DNA of 24,493 nt from Cafeteria roenbergensis (Eukaryota > Sar > Bigyra > Bicosoecida > Cafeteriaceae): positions 1 to 24,493 of the forward strand of contig VLTN01000125.1 in NCBI GenBank assembly GCA_008330645.1. Direction: 5' to 3'. Positions 9,020 to 20,805 of the stretch are shown here, in pieces (positions within the stretch are counted from its first letter, which is position 1; every line of letters begins with the position of its first letter). Both the position numbers and the translations under genes were made by a program. The notes beneath the pieces are model-generated. The model was not told the DNA's origin, made no database searches, and was given only the letters and a program-made list of their open reading frames with translations.

Positions 9020-12000
9020 TTACTCCTCAGCCCTTGGGCTGGTGGTAAGGCGCTCTGGCTTCAGCATCGGGTTGAGTTGTCCACGCAAAGTTGGAGTGCG
9101 TGTGCGCCAAAGCGCGTCCGGCGGAGCTGTGCTCAGGAGCTTTCCGGCATCGGCAGCAGACACCCTTGAGCTCGGACCGGCTGCGGCGGCCTCATTCGCT
9201 GGCGAGGTTGGCAGCGATGCCGCCCGAACTGGCAATGGTTGCCGAATTCTTAGTGCTGCACGCCGGAAGGACATGAGCGAGTCTGCTCCGAGTGCCTGTT
9301 GAGTTGCAGCCTCTGGCCGCGAGCGGCTTGAGGGGAACAAGCGTGCGGCGCGCCTCCTGTTTCCGGGCATGAAGAGCCGGCCTTCTGTCGTCTGGGTCGC
9401 AAAGTAGCCGTGCGGGGACAGAGATTGCTCTGGAGCCTCGAGAGTTTCTGGGGCGGAGCGACACTTTTCTTGGGCCTGGGCGTGACGTTGAACGGGATTC
9501 GAGTTGATGGCCAGTGTCGAAGCCGAGCGCTGCCTTTTCGGAACAACGGAGCTGTTGACACCAGCCTTGGACGCCAGGCTCAGTCTTGAGCGGCGCTTGG
9601 AAGAGATGCCCTTTGACAGGGGCTGCTCGTCGACGGCTGGCGACCCGGCCGCACAGCACGGAGCTGCTGCCGCAACAAACTGCGCGACGGAGCTGAAGCG
9701 AATGACAACCATGCTCAATAAGCCCAGGGCGGCGATGATCTGGAGGACTACAACCACCGTGCCCAAAGCTCGGAGATCAGCAGCGCTGGTGGGCGAGTAC
9801 GGCGGGACAAAAGCTAACATCAGAGTAAGCGCAGCCACGCGCCAGCCCGCAGTCAGGACCGTGAGAATCTGAGCCGGCACTGTAGCACCTGGACGGAGGG
9901 CAAACGCCGCCGCCAGCAAGAGTGCCTGCTTGACAAGCATCGCTCCAGCCTGGGCTCCAGGACGTGACGAGAGGAGCACCAAGATGACGGCACTGGCCAC
10001 GCGATCGGCGACCGTGACAATGACAAGCCACCAAAGGCTGCTCACCCTGGAGTGGTCGAAGCGATGGGTTGCATCGACGAGGCGGGCACCTCTGCCTTGG
10101 TACGCGTGGACGCTGGAGTCGTGCCTGGACCTGTTGATGCCTCTCCGGCACGAGGAGCACGCTGCTGAGGTGCAGGCGCACGGCTTTGCCCGCAGGATGA
10201 CGAAGCAGCTCAACATCGAAGTTCCGGCTGAAAAAACTGCTAGCAAGACCCACCCAGCCACTGCAGCCTCTGCAGTCTCGGCCGGGCTGGAAATATTGTA
10301 CAAAGCCGCAGCTGTCACACACCCCAGAAAGATGGTCGAAACCAGCAGCATTGCTGACGCCATCGAGTTGCCTACTGCTGTCAGTGCAGACACTGTTGAC
10401 GACCGTGAGGCCACCGCCCGGGGTGCCTCGCCCTGCAGGGAATGGACGGCCGTGCTCACAGGCTTCCTGGCATGGCTGTCGGCGACTGGTGGAGCGAAGC
10501 ATGCAAGGATCATTGCCACGCCGAATGCCAGCAAAACGAAAAGCTCGACCAACACGAAGAGGGCAACTGCGAGGGCCCAAAGGGCCTGCGGCCTCACGCC
10601 GACGAAAGCTGCCAGGGTGCGGACTGAAGCGGGGGCTGAAACATCGCTGCTGCCAGTGACAGGGTCTTCGGGAAAGTTCAGCCATGCCTCCTCCTGCTGG
10701 TCTGGCAGCGATGTCGCGTTGGGCTGCATGCCCTGCCGCAGCTCGCTGTCAGGTGCAAGGGCAGTGATCGGCTCCAAGACGGGCTCGAGAATGCGCCATG
10801 CGCCGGGGGCCAGACCGCCGGCCGACACAACCATTTGTCCGGTGCGCATCACAACGGGGGGCGAGGCGACGTGCAGAAGGGACAGCATTGTCGTGAACTG
10901 TCCATGGTCTGCAATGTCCCAAAGGTTCACGCCGATGACAGCAAGGCCCGGCAATGCGGCAGCAACGCCAGAGGCTGGCCCAGCGTGCAAAGGCCCTGCA
11001 GCACGAGTCGCCCGCATCGTGTCCACAGCGCCCTGTGCAAGCGCCAGGAGGGCGCTGCACGCCACAATCGACGCATGCGTGGTCGCAAGCATTTCGTCCA
11101 TCGGGCTTGCGTCGCCAAACACCGCCAACGGCAGCTCCGTGCAGACTGGGCCATTCCCCGCAAGCACGTCATCGCCTGGCGGCTGCTGGGTCGCTTCGTT
11201 GACGGCGGTTGCCGCGCTGCAGCTCACCGTTGCAAGCGTGACGTTGGTTGTGAAGCCCACCGGATCTTCAACGCAGCGCGGGCACCCTGCAGCGATGTCC
11301 ATCGCTGAGCATGCATCCGAGCACACGATGGCGCCTCCCAGCACAGGCGAAGCTTGCGACGGGTCAAGCACAACTGCCAGCGACGTCGATCCCACTGGCA
11401 GTTGTTCCCAGACCTTCTCGGGTGCGAAAAGAGCAGACGAGAGATTTGTTGTGGAGTCCAGCAGACGCCGATGCACCGCTGCGCGACTGTTCTTTCCGGC
11501 TGGGACCCATCCTCCGGCTGGCGGGGGAACAAGCACCGACACAAGGAGCCGAACACCGAGGTCAACGATTTCGTCGTTGGCGACTTCTTGGAATTCTCCC
11601 TGCATTGCTGCTGTCAAAGGAATGCCGCTTGCTGTTCCTGGCAAGAAGACGCTCACCTTGCCGCTGGACGCAGCTGGAAAGCCGGCTTCGGTGCCCACTG
11701 CACTCTGCACGTGCCGCGCGATGTCTGCGGCACGAATCGGCTCCTGGCTGTCCTGAAGGCTGCCTCCAGCCGGCTGAAGCACGACAGGCAGTTGGACGCC
11801 GATTCCGCAGGCCGCAGCGCTCACATTTGGAAGCGAAGAGCAAAGCCCACACTCGTCCAGCACAGCTGGCGGCTCGCAACAGTGCCCCCCCTTGTCAAGC
11901 ACCGAACAGCTGGCCTTTGACCCGCCGGTGTCTGCATTCAGGGCATTGGCGAAGCCTCGCATGGGGTCTGATGCTATACCGATGGCAGGGGACCCCTCAC

Positions 12001-15000
12001 AGCCCTCCGCTGCGAACACTAGCTGAAGTCCTTGGCCGAGGAGCTGACTGCAATGCGCCACGCTCAGGCCATCAAATGTTGCTACTCCGTTTCTAGCTTG
12101 GCTGGCCAACAGCTTGGTGTGCTGCCCAGCGCCCTCAGAGGCCTGCAAGCCGCTTACCTCATGGCCCAGGACTTTTGAAAACACCGTCATGTGCACGACT
12201 GTGCTGGCGTCAGAGGAGACCACCGAGCCAAAATCGTCAACCATGGTCACAAAAGGAGCTGGCCGCAGGACGGATCCCTGGACAAGCGACGCAGGGCCGG
12301 AAGTGATGCGGAGGCCTGTGACTGCACCCGCTCGCCCAATGATCTGGTACCGGCCTGTGCTGAAGAAAAACGGCTGCGCTCTGCGCCACGGCCCGTCCGA
12401 GAACCCTGTCGTAGAGTACTCGAGCGCCAAGACCACTGTGCCCCGTGGGTGTGAGGGCACGCTGCACTTCACGAACGAGTCGCTCGCCGGCAAGCAGGCG
12501 GCAATAGCCGATCCTGGCAGCCGCACTCGGGTCGCTGGACTTGCGATTACGACGCGGAAAATTGCTGTGGAGGAAACGTGGAACCCACCTCCAAAAAATG
12601 TCACCATGGAGCTTGATCCAGACGGGCCAACTGACGGCGCCGAACTGCTGATGTATGGCAAGTCTGGCACCAAAGCGGCGCTTTCGTCCACCAGGAATCC
12701 CATGCCAGTCGGCTCTGTCAGTTCGTCTGCATCGGCCGCGTTGGCACTTGAGTCGGCGCAGGCCACGGCGTCCTGCCGTGATTCCGCAGCGCACTTCCCA
12801 AACGCGCAGTGTCCGCTCAAACAATCAGTTGCGGTGCTGCATGGCTTTTCTAGAGGGCAGGGCGGGCAAGTGCCCCCGCACTGCCCAGCGGCGCACGACA
12901 GTGCAGGCTGGCAAGCGCCTCCTGCGCATCTGCCAGACTCACAGTCTGCAGAGATGGAACAGCGAGCAAAAACCGGACAGAGCCGGCTCCTTCCGCAGAC
13001 CGAGCCGCAATCGAGGTCCGCCTCCCGACTGCGCTGCCAAATGCCGTCAAAGCAGCTTCCATCTCCGCACGTCCCCAGCCGCGCGCCAGGGAACGGCAGC
13101 CGACAGTCGAGCGATTCGCACTGCTGGGAGGAGGTGCACGCGCCGCCAGCCCGGGTTGGGCCGCAGCTTGGCCCTACATCGATGGCCACTTCCCCTGGAT
13201 CGGACTGCCCGTTGGAGCAGTTGCTTGGCACTGAGCAAGAGCCCCCAAGACACCTGGAGCCGGCAACAGCACAATCGCTGGCCTTCAGACAATCGCTTCG
13301 TGGTGCACACCCGAATGGGCAGGATCCGCCCCCGTCAATGCACATCTCGTCGCCGGACAGGACTCCGTCAGCGCAGTGCGCAGGCGAGCACACAGCCTTG
13401 GTAGGGTGACAGAAGCCACTCAGGCAGTCAGCTGCGACTCGGCACTTTACCCCGCTGGAGTGCATTGACCCGCATCGGCCGCCAATGTCAATGCTTGCCT
13501 CGCCCAAGCCAGGGTCGTGCTGGCCGTTTGTGCAGTGCTCCGGGAGCGCGCATGTGAGCGTTCTGGGATCCAGCTGACCTGAAATGCACGCCTCGGCCGT
13601 CTTGGCCGACTGCCCTGCCTCGCACTTGGAGCAGCCCGCAGTGCCGCACATGCCCTCGCATGTCGCGACGCACATGCGAGACGAGCAGCGGAGCCCGTTG
13701 GCGCAGTCTCCTGACTCGGAGCAGCTCAGACCTTCGGTGCACCGGCCGCACAGCCCGCCGCAGGTCCCATTTCCATGTGGGCAAGAGTATGCCCCGGAGT
13801 CCTGGTCTCCGTTGGAAGTGAGTGTGAGATTCTGAAGGGCCTCCGGAGAGAGCGCTGCGCAGCGGCCATTCGCGCAGTTGCCGCCGAGACATGCCGAGTT
13901 GCTCCGGCACAGCTGGCCCGCCGCGCACCGCGGGCAGCCCGATGCATCAGGGCCGCAATCAACGTCATGCTCTGCTCCATCCTGGACCCGGTTGTCGCAT
14001 CTGGGGGCCTGACAAACGCCTGCGATGCACTGTCCTTCGCACTCATCGGACGAAGCACACGAGACCCCAGCGGCGCACAGTGCGCATCGCGGCCCGCCAC
14101 AGTCACCCCCCGGAGCCTCATCACTCTGGCGGATGCCATCCGAGCACGTTGGCGCAGCACAGTAGCCAAGCTGGCAGGACCGGGAGTCGCAGTCCGATCC
14201 GGCGCGGCAGCGAGCACCAACTGCACAGCGCTTGCAACCGGACAAGCCTCCGCAGTCAACTCCCGTTTCATCCCCGTTCGTGACACCGTCGGAGCACGTG
14301 GGCCGCTCGCAGACGTAGACGGCTTGGTTGCACACGCCTGAGTCGCAGTCAAGCCCCACCAGGCAGGGCTCCAATGGCGCGCACGGAGAGCAGTCGCGCC
14401 CGCCGCCGTCGACGCAAGTTTCACTGCCGTCCCGCAGTCCGTTGTCGCATGATGGAGGTGCAGAGCATCGCCCAGACACGCAAGAACCGCTTCCGCAGTC
14501 GTCGTCGTCGTGGCACGCTGCTCCAATTTGGCATGCAGGGCAGGCTGGCCCATCAGCTGAGGAGGAGCCGCCCGGTGATCCGCAATCGACGTCCGTCTCT
14601 CGAACTGGGTCAAAAACGCCGTCGCTGCACGTTGGGGCGCGGCAGCTGTTGTTCACACACGCGCCTCGTGTACTGCAGTCTGAAGTGGCGGTGCAGGTCT
14701 CTCCAAGGCCGCAGGAGCGAGTTCCCGGCAGGCGATCCACACAGGCCTCGTCGCCGTTGAGCACTCCATCATCGAGCGTTGCAGGGGCGCACAGCCCGGG
14801 CGAGCGAGTGGAGGGAACCGCCTCTGAGTCCGCGCCAGCATTGACCTTGACACAGACACGTGAGCGGCACTGAAGTGACGAAACGCAAGGGCGCATATCT
14901 GCAATGTTCGTAGTTGCGTTGTCGACGAGAGGAGGCACGTTGTCGGCGCCCCCGTCCGCCCCGGACGATAGGAATGGATCCGCCTGGCACAGGTTCTGAA

Positions 15001-18000
15001 AGCAGATGAGCCCAGACAGGCAGTCCTCAAGCGCTTCACAACGGCCACCGGTGTTGCATGGCGTGCAGTTTCCTCCGCAGTCAGTGTCCGTTTCAAAGTG
15101 GTGGGAACCTGCGCTCCCTTGGCGAACGCCATCGGAGCACGTCGGTTCAGCACACTTTCCACTTGCGCAAATACCGCTTGCACAAGCGATGCCAAAGGCA
15201 CAAGACTCCCCAGGACCAGCAAGGTCAGCGCAGCTGATGTCACCCCCTGGTGGACAAGGATCAACGGGAGCGGTTGTGGCGTCCCCGCCAACCGCGCAAG
15301 ACGCTGACATAGTGGCCAGCTGCATCCTCGATGCGTTGAGAGAGGCCGCTAGCTCCAGGTTAGCGGCTTCAAGTTGGCTGATGGTGAGCGATTGTTGCCA
15401 CAAAGTCTCGTTCGACGTCTCCATATGCAGCTGCAAAGATTCCTGAAGGACTTTGATGTCATTGAGTCTCTGCGATGCAAGAGCCTCAGCCTGGTCGGTG
15501 CGATTGCGTTCCAGGGCGCACCCGTCTGCGGATGAACCCGGAGACGGGGTTGGCGAAGTCAAAGCTGTTGGCGCTGGTGTGACGGCTGGAGAGAATGTCG
15601 ACGGAGGCAGAGAAGAGGGAGCTGGGCTTGACTCGGGCGACGACGAAGGCGACGACGACGAGCCGGGCGACGACGTGGGCGACGACGACGAGCCGGGCGA
15701 CGACGTGGGCGACGCCGACGAGCCGGGCGACGACGTGGGCGACGACGACGAGCCGGGCGACGACGTGGGCGACGACGACGAGCCGGGCGACGACGTGGGC
15801 GACGACGACGAGCCGGGCGACGACGTGGGCGACGACGACGAGCCGGGCGACGACGTGGGCGACGACGACGAGCCGGGCGACGACGTGGGCGACGACGACG
15901 AGCCGGGTGACGACGTGGGCGACGACGACGAGCCGGGCGACGACGTGGGCGACGACGACGAGCCGGGCGACGACGTGGGCGACGACGACGAGCCGGGCGA
16001 CGACGTGGAGCCGGGCGACGACGTGGGCGACGACGACGAGCCGGGCGACGACGTGGGCGACGACGACGAGCCGGGCGACGACGTGGGCGACGACGACGAG
16101 CCGGGCGACGACGTGGGCGACGACGACGAGCCGGGCGACGACGTGGGCGACGCCGACGAGCCGGGCGACGACGTGGGCGACGACGACGAGCCGGGCGACG
16201 ACGTGGGCGACGACGACGAGCCGGGCGACGACGTGGGCGACGACGACGAGCCGGGCGACGACGACGTGGGCGACGACGACGAGCCGGGCGACGACGTGGG
16301 CGACGACGACGAGCCGGGCGACGACGTGGGCGACGACGACGAGCCGGGCGACGACGTGGACGTGGGCGACGACGTGGGCGACGACGACGAGCCGGGCGAC
16401 GACGTGGGCGACGACGACGAGCCGGGCGACGACGTGGGCGACGACGACGAGCCGGGCGACGACGTGGGCGACGACGACGAGCCGGGCGACGACGTGGGCG
16501 ACGACGACGAGCCGGGCGACGACGACGAGCCGGGCGACGACGTGGGCGACGACGACGAGCCGGGCGACGACGTGGGCGACGACGACGAGCCGGGCGACGA
16601 CGTGGACGTGGGCGACGACGACGAGCCGGGCGACGACGACGAGCCGGGCGACGACGTGGGCCACGACGGCGAGCCGGGCGACGACGTGGGCGACGACGAC
16701 GAGCCGGGCGACGACGTGGGCGACGACGACGAGCCGGGCGACGACGTGGGCGACGACGACGAGCCGGGCGACGACGTGGGCGACGACGACGAGCCGGGCG
16801 ACGACGTGGGCGACGACGACGAGCCGGGCGACGACGTGGGCGACGACGACGAGCCGGGCGACGACGTGGGCGACGACGACGAGCCGGGCGACGACGTGGG
16901 CGACGACGACGAGCCCGGGCGACGACGTGGGCGACGACGACGAGCCGGGCGACGACGTGGGCGACGACGACGAGCCGGGCGACGACGTGGGCGACGACGA
17001 CGAGGCGGGCGACGACGTGGACGCGACGACGACGAGCCGGGCGACGACGTGGGCGACGACGACGAGCCGGGCGACGACGTGGGCGACGACGACGAGCCGG
17101 GCGACGGGCGACGACGTGGGCGATGACGACGAGCCGGGCGACGACGTGGGCGACGACGACGAGCCGGGCGACGACGTGGGCGACGACGACGAGCCGGGCG
17201 ACGACGTGGGCGACGACGACGAGCCGGGCGACGACGTGGGCGACGACGACGAGCCGGGCGACGACGTGGGCGACGACGACGAGCCGGGCGACGACGAGGG
17301 CGACGACGACCGGGCGGCGACGACGTGGGCGACGACGACGAGCCGGGCGACGACGTGGGCGACGACGACGAGCCGGGCGACGACGTGGGCGACGACGACG
17401 AGCCGGGCGACGACGTGGGCGACGACGACGAGCCGGGCGACGACGTGGGCGACGACGACGAGCCGGGCGACGACGTGGGCGACGACGACGAGCCGGGCGA
17501 CGACGTGGGCGACGACGACGAGCCGGGCGACGACGTGGGCGACGACGACGAGCCGGGCGACGACGTGGGCGATGACGACGAGCCGGGCGACGACGTGGGC
17601 GACGACGACGAGCCGGGCGACGACGTGGGCGACGCCGACGAGCCGGGCGACGACGTGGGCGACGACGACGAGCCGGGCGACGACGTGGGCGACGCCGACG
17701 AGCCGGGCGACGACGTGGGCGACGCCGACGAGCCGGGCGACGACGTGGGCGACGACGACGAGCCGGGCGACGACGTGGGCGACGACGACGAGCCGGGCGA
17801 CGACGTGGGCGACGACGACGAGCCGGGCGACGACGTGGGCGACGACGACGAGCCGGGCGACGACGTGGGCGACGACGACGACGAGCCGGGCGACGACGTG
17901 GGCGACGACGACGAGCCGGGCGACGACGTGGGCGACGACGACGAGCCGGGTGACGACGTGGGCGACGACGACGAGCCGGGTTCCAAGGGCGGTGCCGTTG

Positions 18001-20805
18001 TAGAAGTCGTGGAGGGCGAGGGCGTCGCCGACAGCGTGGCCGTGGACGTCGTGGAGGGCGAGGGTGTCGCCGACAGCGTGGCCGTGGACGTCGTGGAGGG
18101 CGAGGGCGTCGCCGACAGCGTGGCCGTGGACGTCGTGGAGGGCGAGGGCGTCGCCGACAGCGTGGCCGTGGACGTCGTGGAGGGCGAGGGCGTCGCCGAC
18201 AGCGTGGCCGTGGACGTCGTGGAGGGCGAGGGCGTCGCCGACAGCGTGGCCGTGGACGTCGTGGAGGGCGAGGGCGTCGCCGACAGCGTGGCCGTGGACG
18301 TCGTGGAGGGCGAGGGTGTCGCCGACAGCGTGGCCGTGGACGTCGTGGAGGGCGAGGGCGTCGCCGACAGCGTGGCCGTGGACGTCGTGGAGGGCGAGGG
18401 CGTCGCCGACAGCGTGGCCGTGGACGTCGTGGAGGGCGAGGGCGTCGCCGACAGCGTGGCCGTGGACGTCGTGGAGGGCGAGGGCGTCGCCGACAGCGTG
18501 GCCGTGGACGTCGTGGAGGGCGAGGGCGTCGCCGACAGCGTGGCCGTGGACGTCGTGGAGGGCGAGGGCGTCGCCGACAGCGTGGCCGTGGACGTCGTGG
18601 AGGGCGAGGGCGTCGCCGACAGCGTGGCCGTGGACGTCGTGGAGGGCGAGGGCGTCGCCGACAGCGTGGCCGTGGACGTCGTGGAGGGCGAGGGCGTCGC
18701 CGACAGCGTGGCCGTGGACGTCGTGGAGGGCGAGGGCGTCGCCGACAGCGTGGCCGTGGACGTCGTGGAGGGCGAGGGCGTCGCCGACAGCGTGGCCGTG
18801 GACGTCGTGGAGGGCGAGGGCGTGACCGACAGCGTGGCCGTGGACGTCGTGGAGGGCGAGGGCGTCGCCGACAGCGTGGCCGTGGACGTCGTGGAGGGCG
18901 AGGGTGTCGCCGACATCGTGGCCGTGGACGTCGTGGAGGGCGAGGGCGTGGCTGTTGTCGTTGCAGATGGAGTGGCAGTTGGCGATGGCGTTGGACACAG
19001 TTCCACTTTGTCGCCGATGGCTGGCAAGACAGTTATGTTCATGAGCAGGCGAGCCTCAAGACCCGGTTGCCAGGAGTCGATGTCAGTGGCGGCTCCGTCG
19101 TCGATGCGCTTGTTTGACGCCTGTCCATCGCGAACCACCAGCTCGGCAAGCACAAATCCTCGCTCTGGCCTGATCAGCCCGCAAGGGGCTGCAACGCGAA
19201 GCTGTACGGATGCCCTTGGAGCAAAGCCTGTGGCCTCGGAAGCGGACACTGAGCTCCACAGCTTCATCTGTTTCAAGAACTCAGCATCAGATGTCTGGTT
19301 TACTTGGTCTGCAGGTGCCCCACCAAGTCCGTGCACGGATTTGTAGTAGCTTTCGGACGAGTTGACGGTGCGCAGCGCAAACTTGAGTTCGGACCGGGCG
19401 TCTGCGGCAGACCCCAGCTGGTCATCGTCCACAATCACGATCGGAGCGCCAATTGGTTGGTCGACGTCTCCCTCGAAGGCGGTGACGACCTTGGTGTGCT
19501 TTGGTCCGACACGCTCTGGGTTGACCGCTTGAACCGACGTGAGCGGAGACCGGAACCCTCCGTCCCGAGAGCTTCCGAAAGTCGCGAACCTTGCGTCGAG
19601 GCGTGTCAGGTCCGTCCACGCCGCGAACCCGCCGAGCATGAGCCCATTGAATAGAGCTGTGCTTGTCCAAGTATCGTTTGAGGTCAAGATCAGGGGCGCC
19701 TCCTGCGCAGGGTCAGCATAGAGCGTCCAGCGCTCGGTCAGGGCGTGCACACATGTCGCGGCTGTTTTCTGACGCGCGTGCCCGCGACGGTTGCATCAGG
19801 CAACTGCCGAGGCACTTCGGGCGCGGGGCTGCGGAATCGGCTGGGCCGGCAAGGAAAAAACAAGGGGCAGGGGCAAGTGCTGCGCTTTGGCGAGCGCGCC
19901 CCCGATTCCGGAACTCCTCGGGCTCACCGGGCTGTCCAAGATTGCAAAGTCGATGCTTCGTGATGCCACCGGAAGCGTGACAGCAGTCCAGGCGACGTCG
20001 TCAAAGCTCGAACCGGCGTCCAAGCGCAGACTGGCGTTTGGCTGTCCCGTGGCATTGTGCAAAACCTTGACGACCACTTCTGCAGACATTGTCAGCAGCA
20101 CGTGGTCTGAGCGCTCGAAGTCCAAAGGCTTTGACACAGAGTAGGCTAGATGCACGGTTGTCAGCCCGAAGGGGTTGTCGTTTGTGGCAAAAATGCCTTC
20201 GTCTTCTTCTCGCACGCCAGCCAACTCCCAGCTTGCGCTGACGGCCAGATCCGCCGCGGTTTGATTGGCTTCCGCAAAGTTTTTGAAGACTGCGGCTTAG
20301 GAGACGAAGGAGCAGCGAGGCCAGACAAGCACGGCTGTGCGCACATGAGCGGCATGCTGCTCACGCCCGCGCGTTGTCCGGTGCGTCGAGCCGGGCTGCA
20401 GTTGGACGCGGCAACGGCGCTGCAAGCAGACTCGGTGCCTGCAATTCCAGAGCTGTCTGATGTGACGCCAGCAGCATGCCAGGCGGGCACTAGCTCACTT
20501 GTGCCCGTGGCCGTGTCGAACGCAAAGGCCGAACAAAACAGTGGCAGTGGGTCAAAGCCCGTGATGTTTTCGGGCAACGACACTGCCACGGCGGCGCCGA
20601 GGTCCAAGTCGCCAATCACAGCCTGGACGCCGGGGAACGTGGTTTGGCTCAGAGCTGCCTGCATGACAGGCAGAGAGCTGCTGCACCCGACAACAGCGGT
20701 CAGGCCTGGGGAGGCTGGCTCGTCACCAAGAGGATCGGCCGTGACACGCGCCGCGCAACAGGCCAAGGCGATCGCTAGGAAGCGTCCCACGCCGCTGCCA
20801 CGCAT
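9020..20805 (-). CDS. Giant mucin-stalk, Cys-rich-repeat, multi-pass membrane protein (three exons, ~3,805 aa)
   Basis: Exons 20805-20499, 20289-19928 and 19768-9020; the summed length, 11,418, is divisible by three. I chose ATG 20805 because MRGSGVGRFLAIALACCAA is a good signal peptide (likely cut after VTA); an in-frame ATG at 20835 only lengthens the n-region. Approximate residues: N-terminal ectodomain 25-481 with N-glycosylation sites; Thr/Ser/Pro stalk 482-1637, first 14-residue units TPSPSTTSTATLSA, then 10-residue units PTSSPGSSSS; a coiled-coil-like helix 1640-1710; Cys-rich repeats 1713-2553, about eleven, of the form CSDGV.NGDET.VDCGG.C..C..G..C; an IPT/TIG-like domain 2590-2697 (FFGGGF); an Ig-like region to about 2810; DECGLC near 2860; seven hydrophobic segments between 3285 and 3580; a basic cytosolic tail to 3805. 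It is probably a heavily O-glycosylated surface protein for adhesion or sensing. That role is inferred from architecture; I do not recognise the exact family. Confidence 0.8.
15640..17985 (-). repeat. 30-bp in-frame minisatellite coding the Pro-Thr-Ser-Gly stalk
   Basis: About 75-80 tandem copies of a 30-bp unit, on the + strand GACGACGACGAGCCGGGC followed by GACGACGTGGGC. On the minus strand it encodes PTSSPGSSSS. Copies are nearly identical. Variants include GACGCCGAC (giving Ala for Ser in the stalk), shortened or fused units near 16010, 16260, 16350, 16510, 16590 and 16640, and single-base slips at about 16913, 17027, 17105 and 17312. The unit has no stop in any of its six frames. High homogeneity suggests recent expansion by slippage or unequal exchange, and the copy number in an assembly may be wrong. 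Confidence 0.95.
17998..18960 (-). repeat. 42-bp in-frame minisatellite coding the Thr-Ser-Pro stalk
   Basis: About 22 tandem copies of a 42-bp unit containing GTGGAGGGCGAGGGCGTC then GCCGACAGCGTGGCCGTGGAC on the + strand. On the minus strand it encodes TPSPSTTSTATLSA, a mucin-like O-glycosylation substrate. Copies differ at a few positions only: synonymous C to T in GAGGGTGTC, one GTGACC copy (18823) giving Val for Ala, and one GACATC copy (18912) giving Met for Leu. Confidence 0.95.
19769..19927 (-). other. Intron 2 of the giant gene
   Basis: 159 bases in the minus orientation, donor CCG|GTGAGCC and acceptor CGTCAG|AAA, phase 0. Removing it joins ILDSP to KTAATCVHALTERW in frame. Without splicing, the upstream frame stops before the large exon. 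The large exon has no upstream ATG and only a GTG at 19750, so a spliced start is needed. Confidence 0.75.
20290..20498 (-). other. Intron 1 of the giant gene
   Basis: 209 bases in the minus orientation, donor ACAA|GTGAGC and acceptor CCGCAG|TCTTC, phase 1. A CTCCTAAG branch-point-like sequence lies just before the acceptor. Splicing joins FDTATGT to FKNFAEANQTAADL in frame. Other GT donors nearby, including a good GTGAGC at 20363, give the wrong phase. Confidence 0.7.

Noticed and set aside
15640-18960. Possible CRISPR array
   Set aside because: The repeats are directly tandem with no unique spacers, in frame within a coding exon, and the DNA is eukaryotic.
15486-18998. Minus-strand 1,170-residue ORF of HVVARLVVVA and ALHDVHGHAVGD repeats
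   Set aside because: It is another frame of the same two minisatellites; only the frame continuous with the Cys-rich and membrane regions is supported.
15453-19346. Long plus-strand ORFs of acidic repeats (DDDEPGDDVG and VEGEGVADSVAVDV)
   Set aside because: They are the complement of the minus-strand stalk arrays, lack any non-repeat domain, and their unique ends read as shadows. The minus strand has a signal peptide, introns and domains on both sides.
20364-20369. Good GTGAGC donor (at about 20363) as the end of exon 1 of the giant gene
   Set aside because: It is in phase 0 and would not join in frame to the only good acceptor and open exon 2; the donor at 20498 has the required phase 1.
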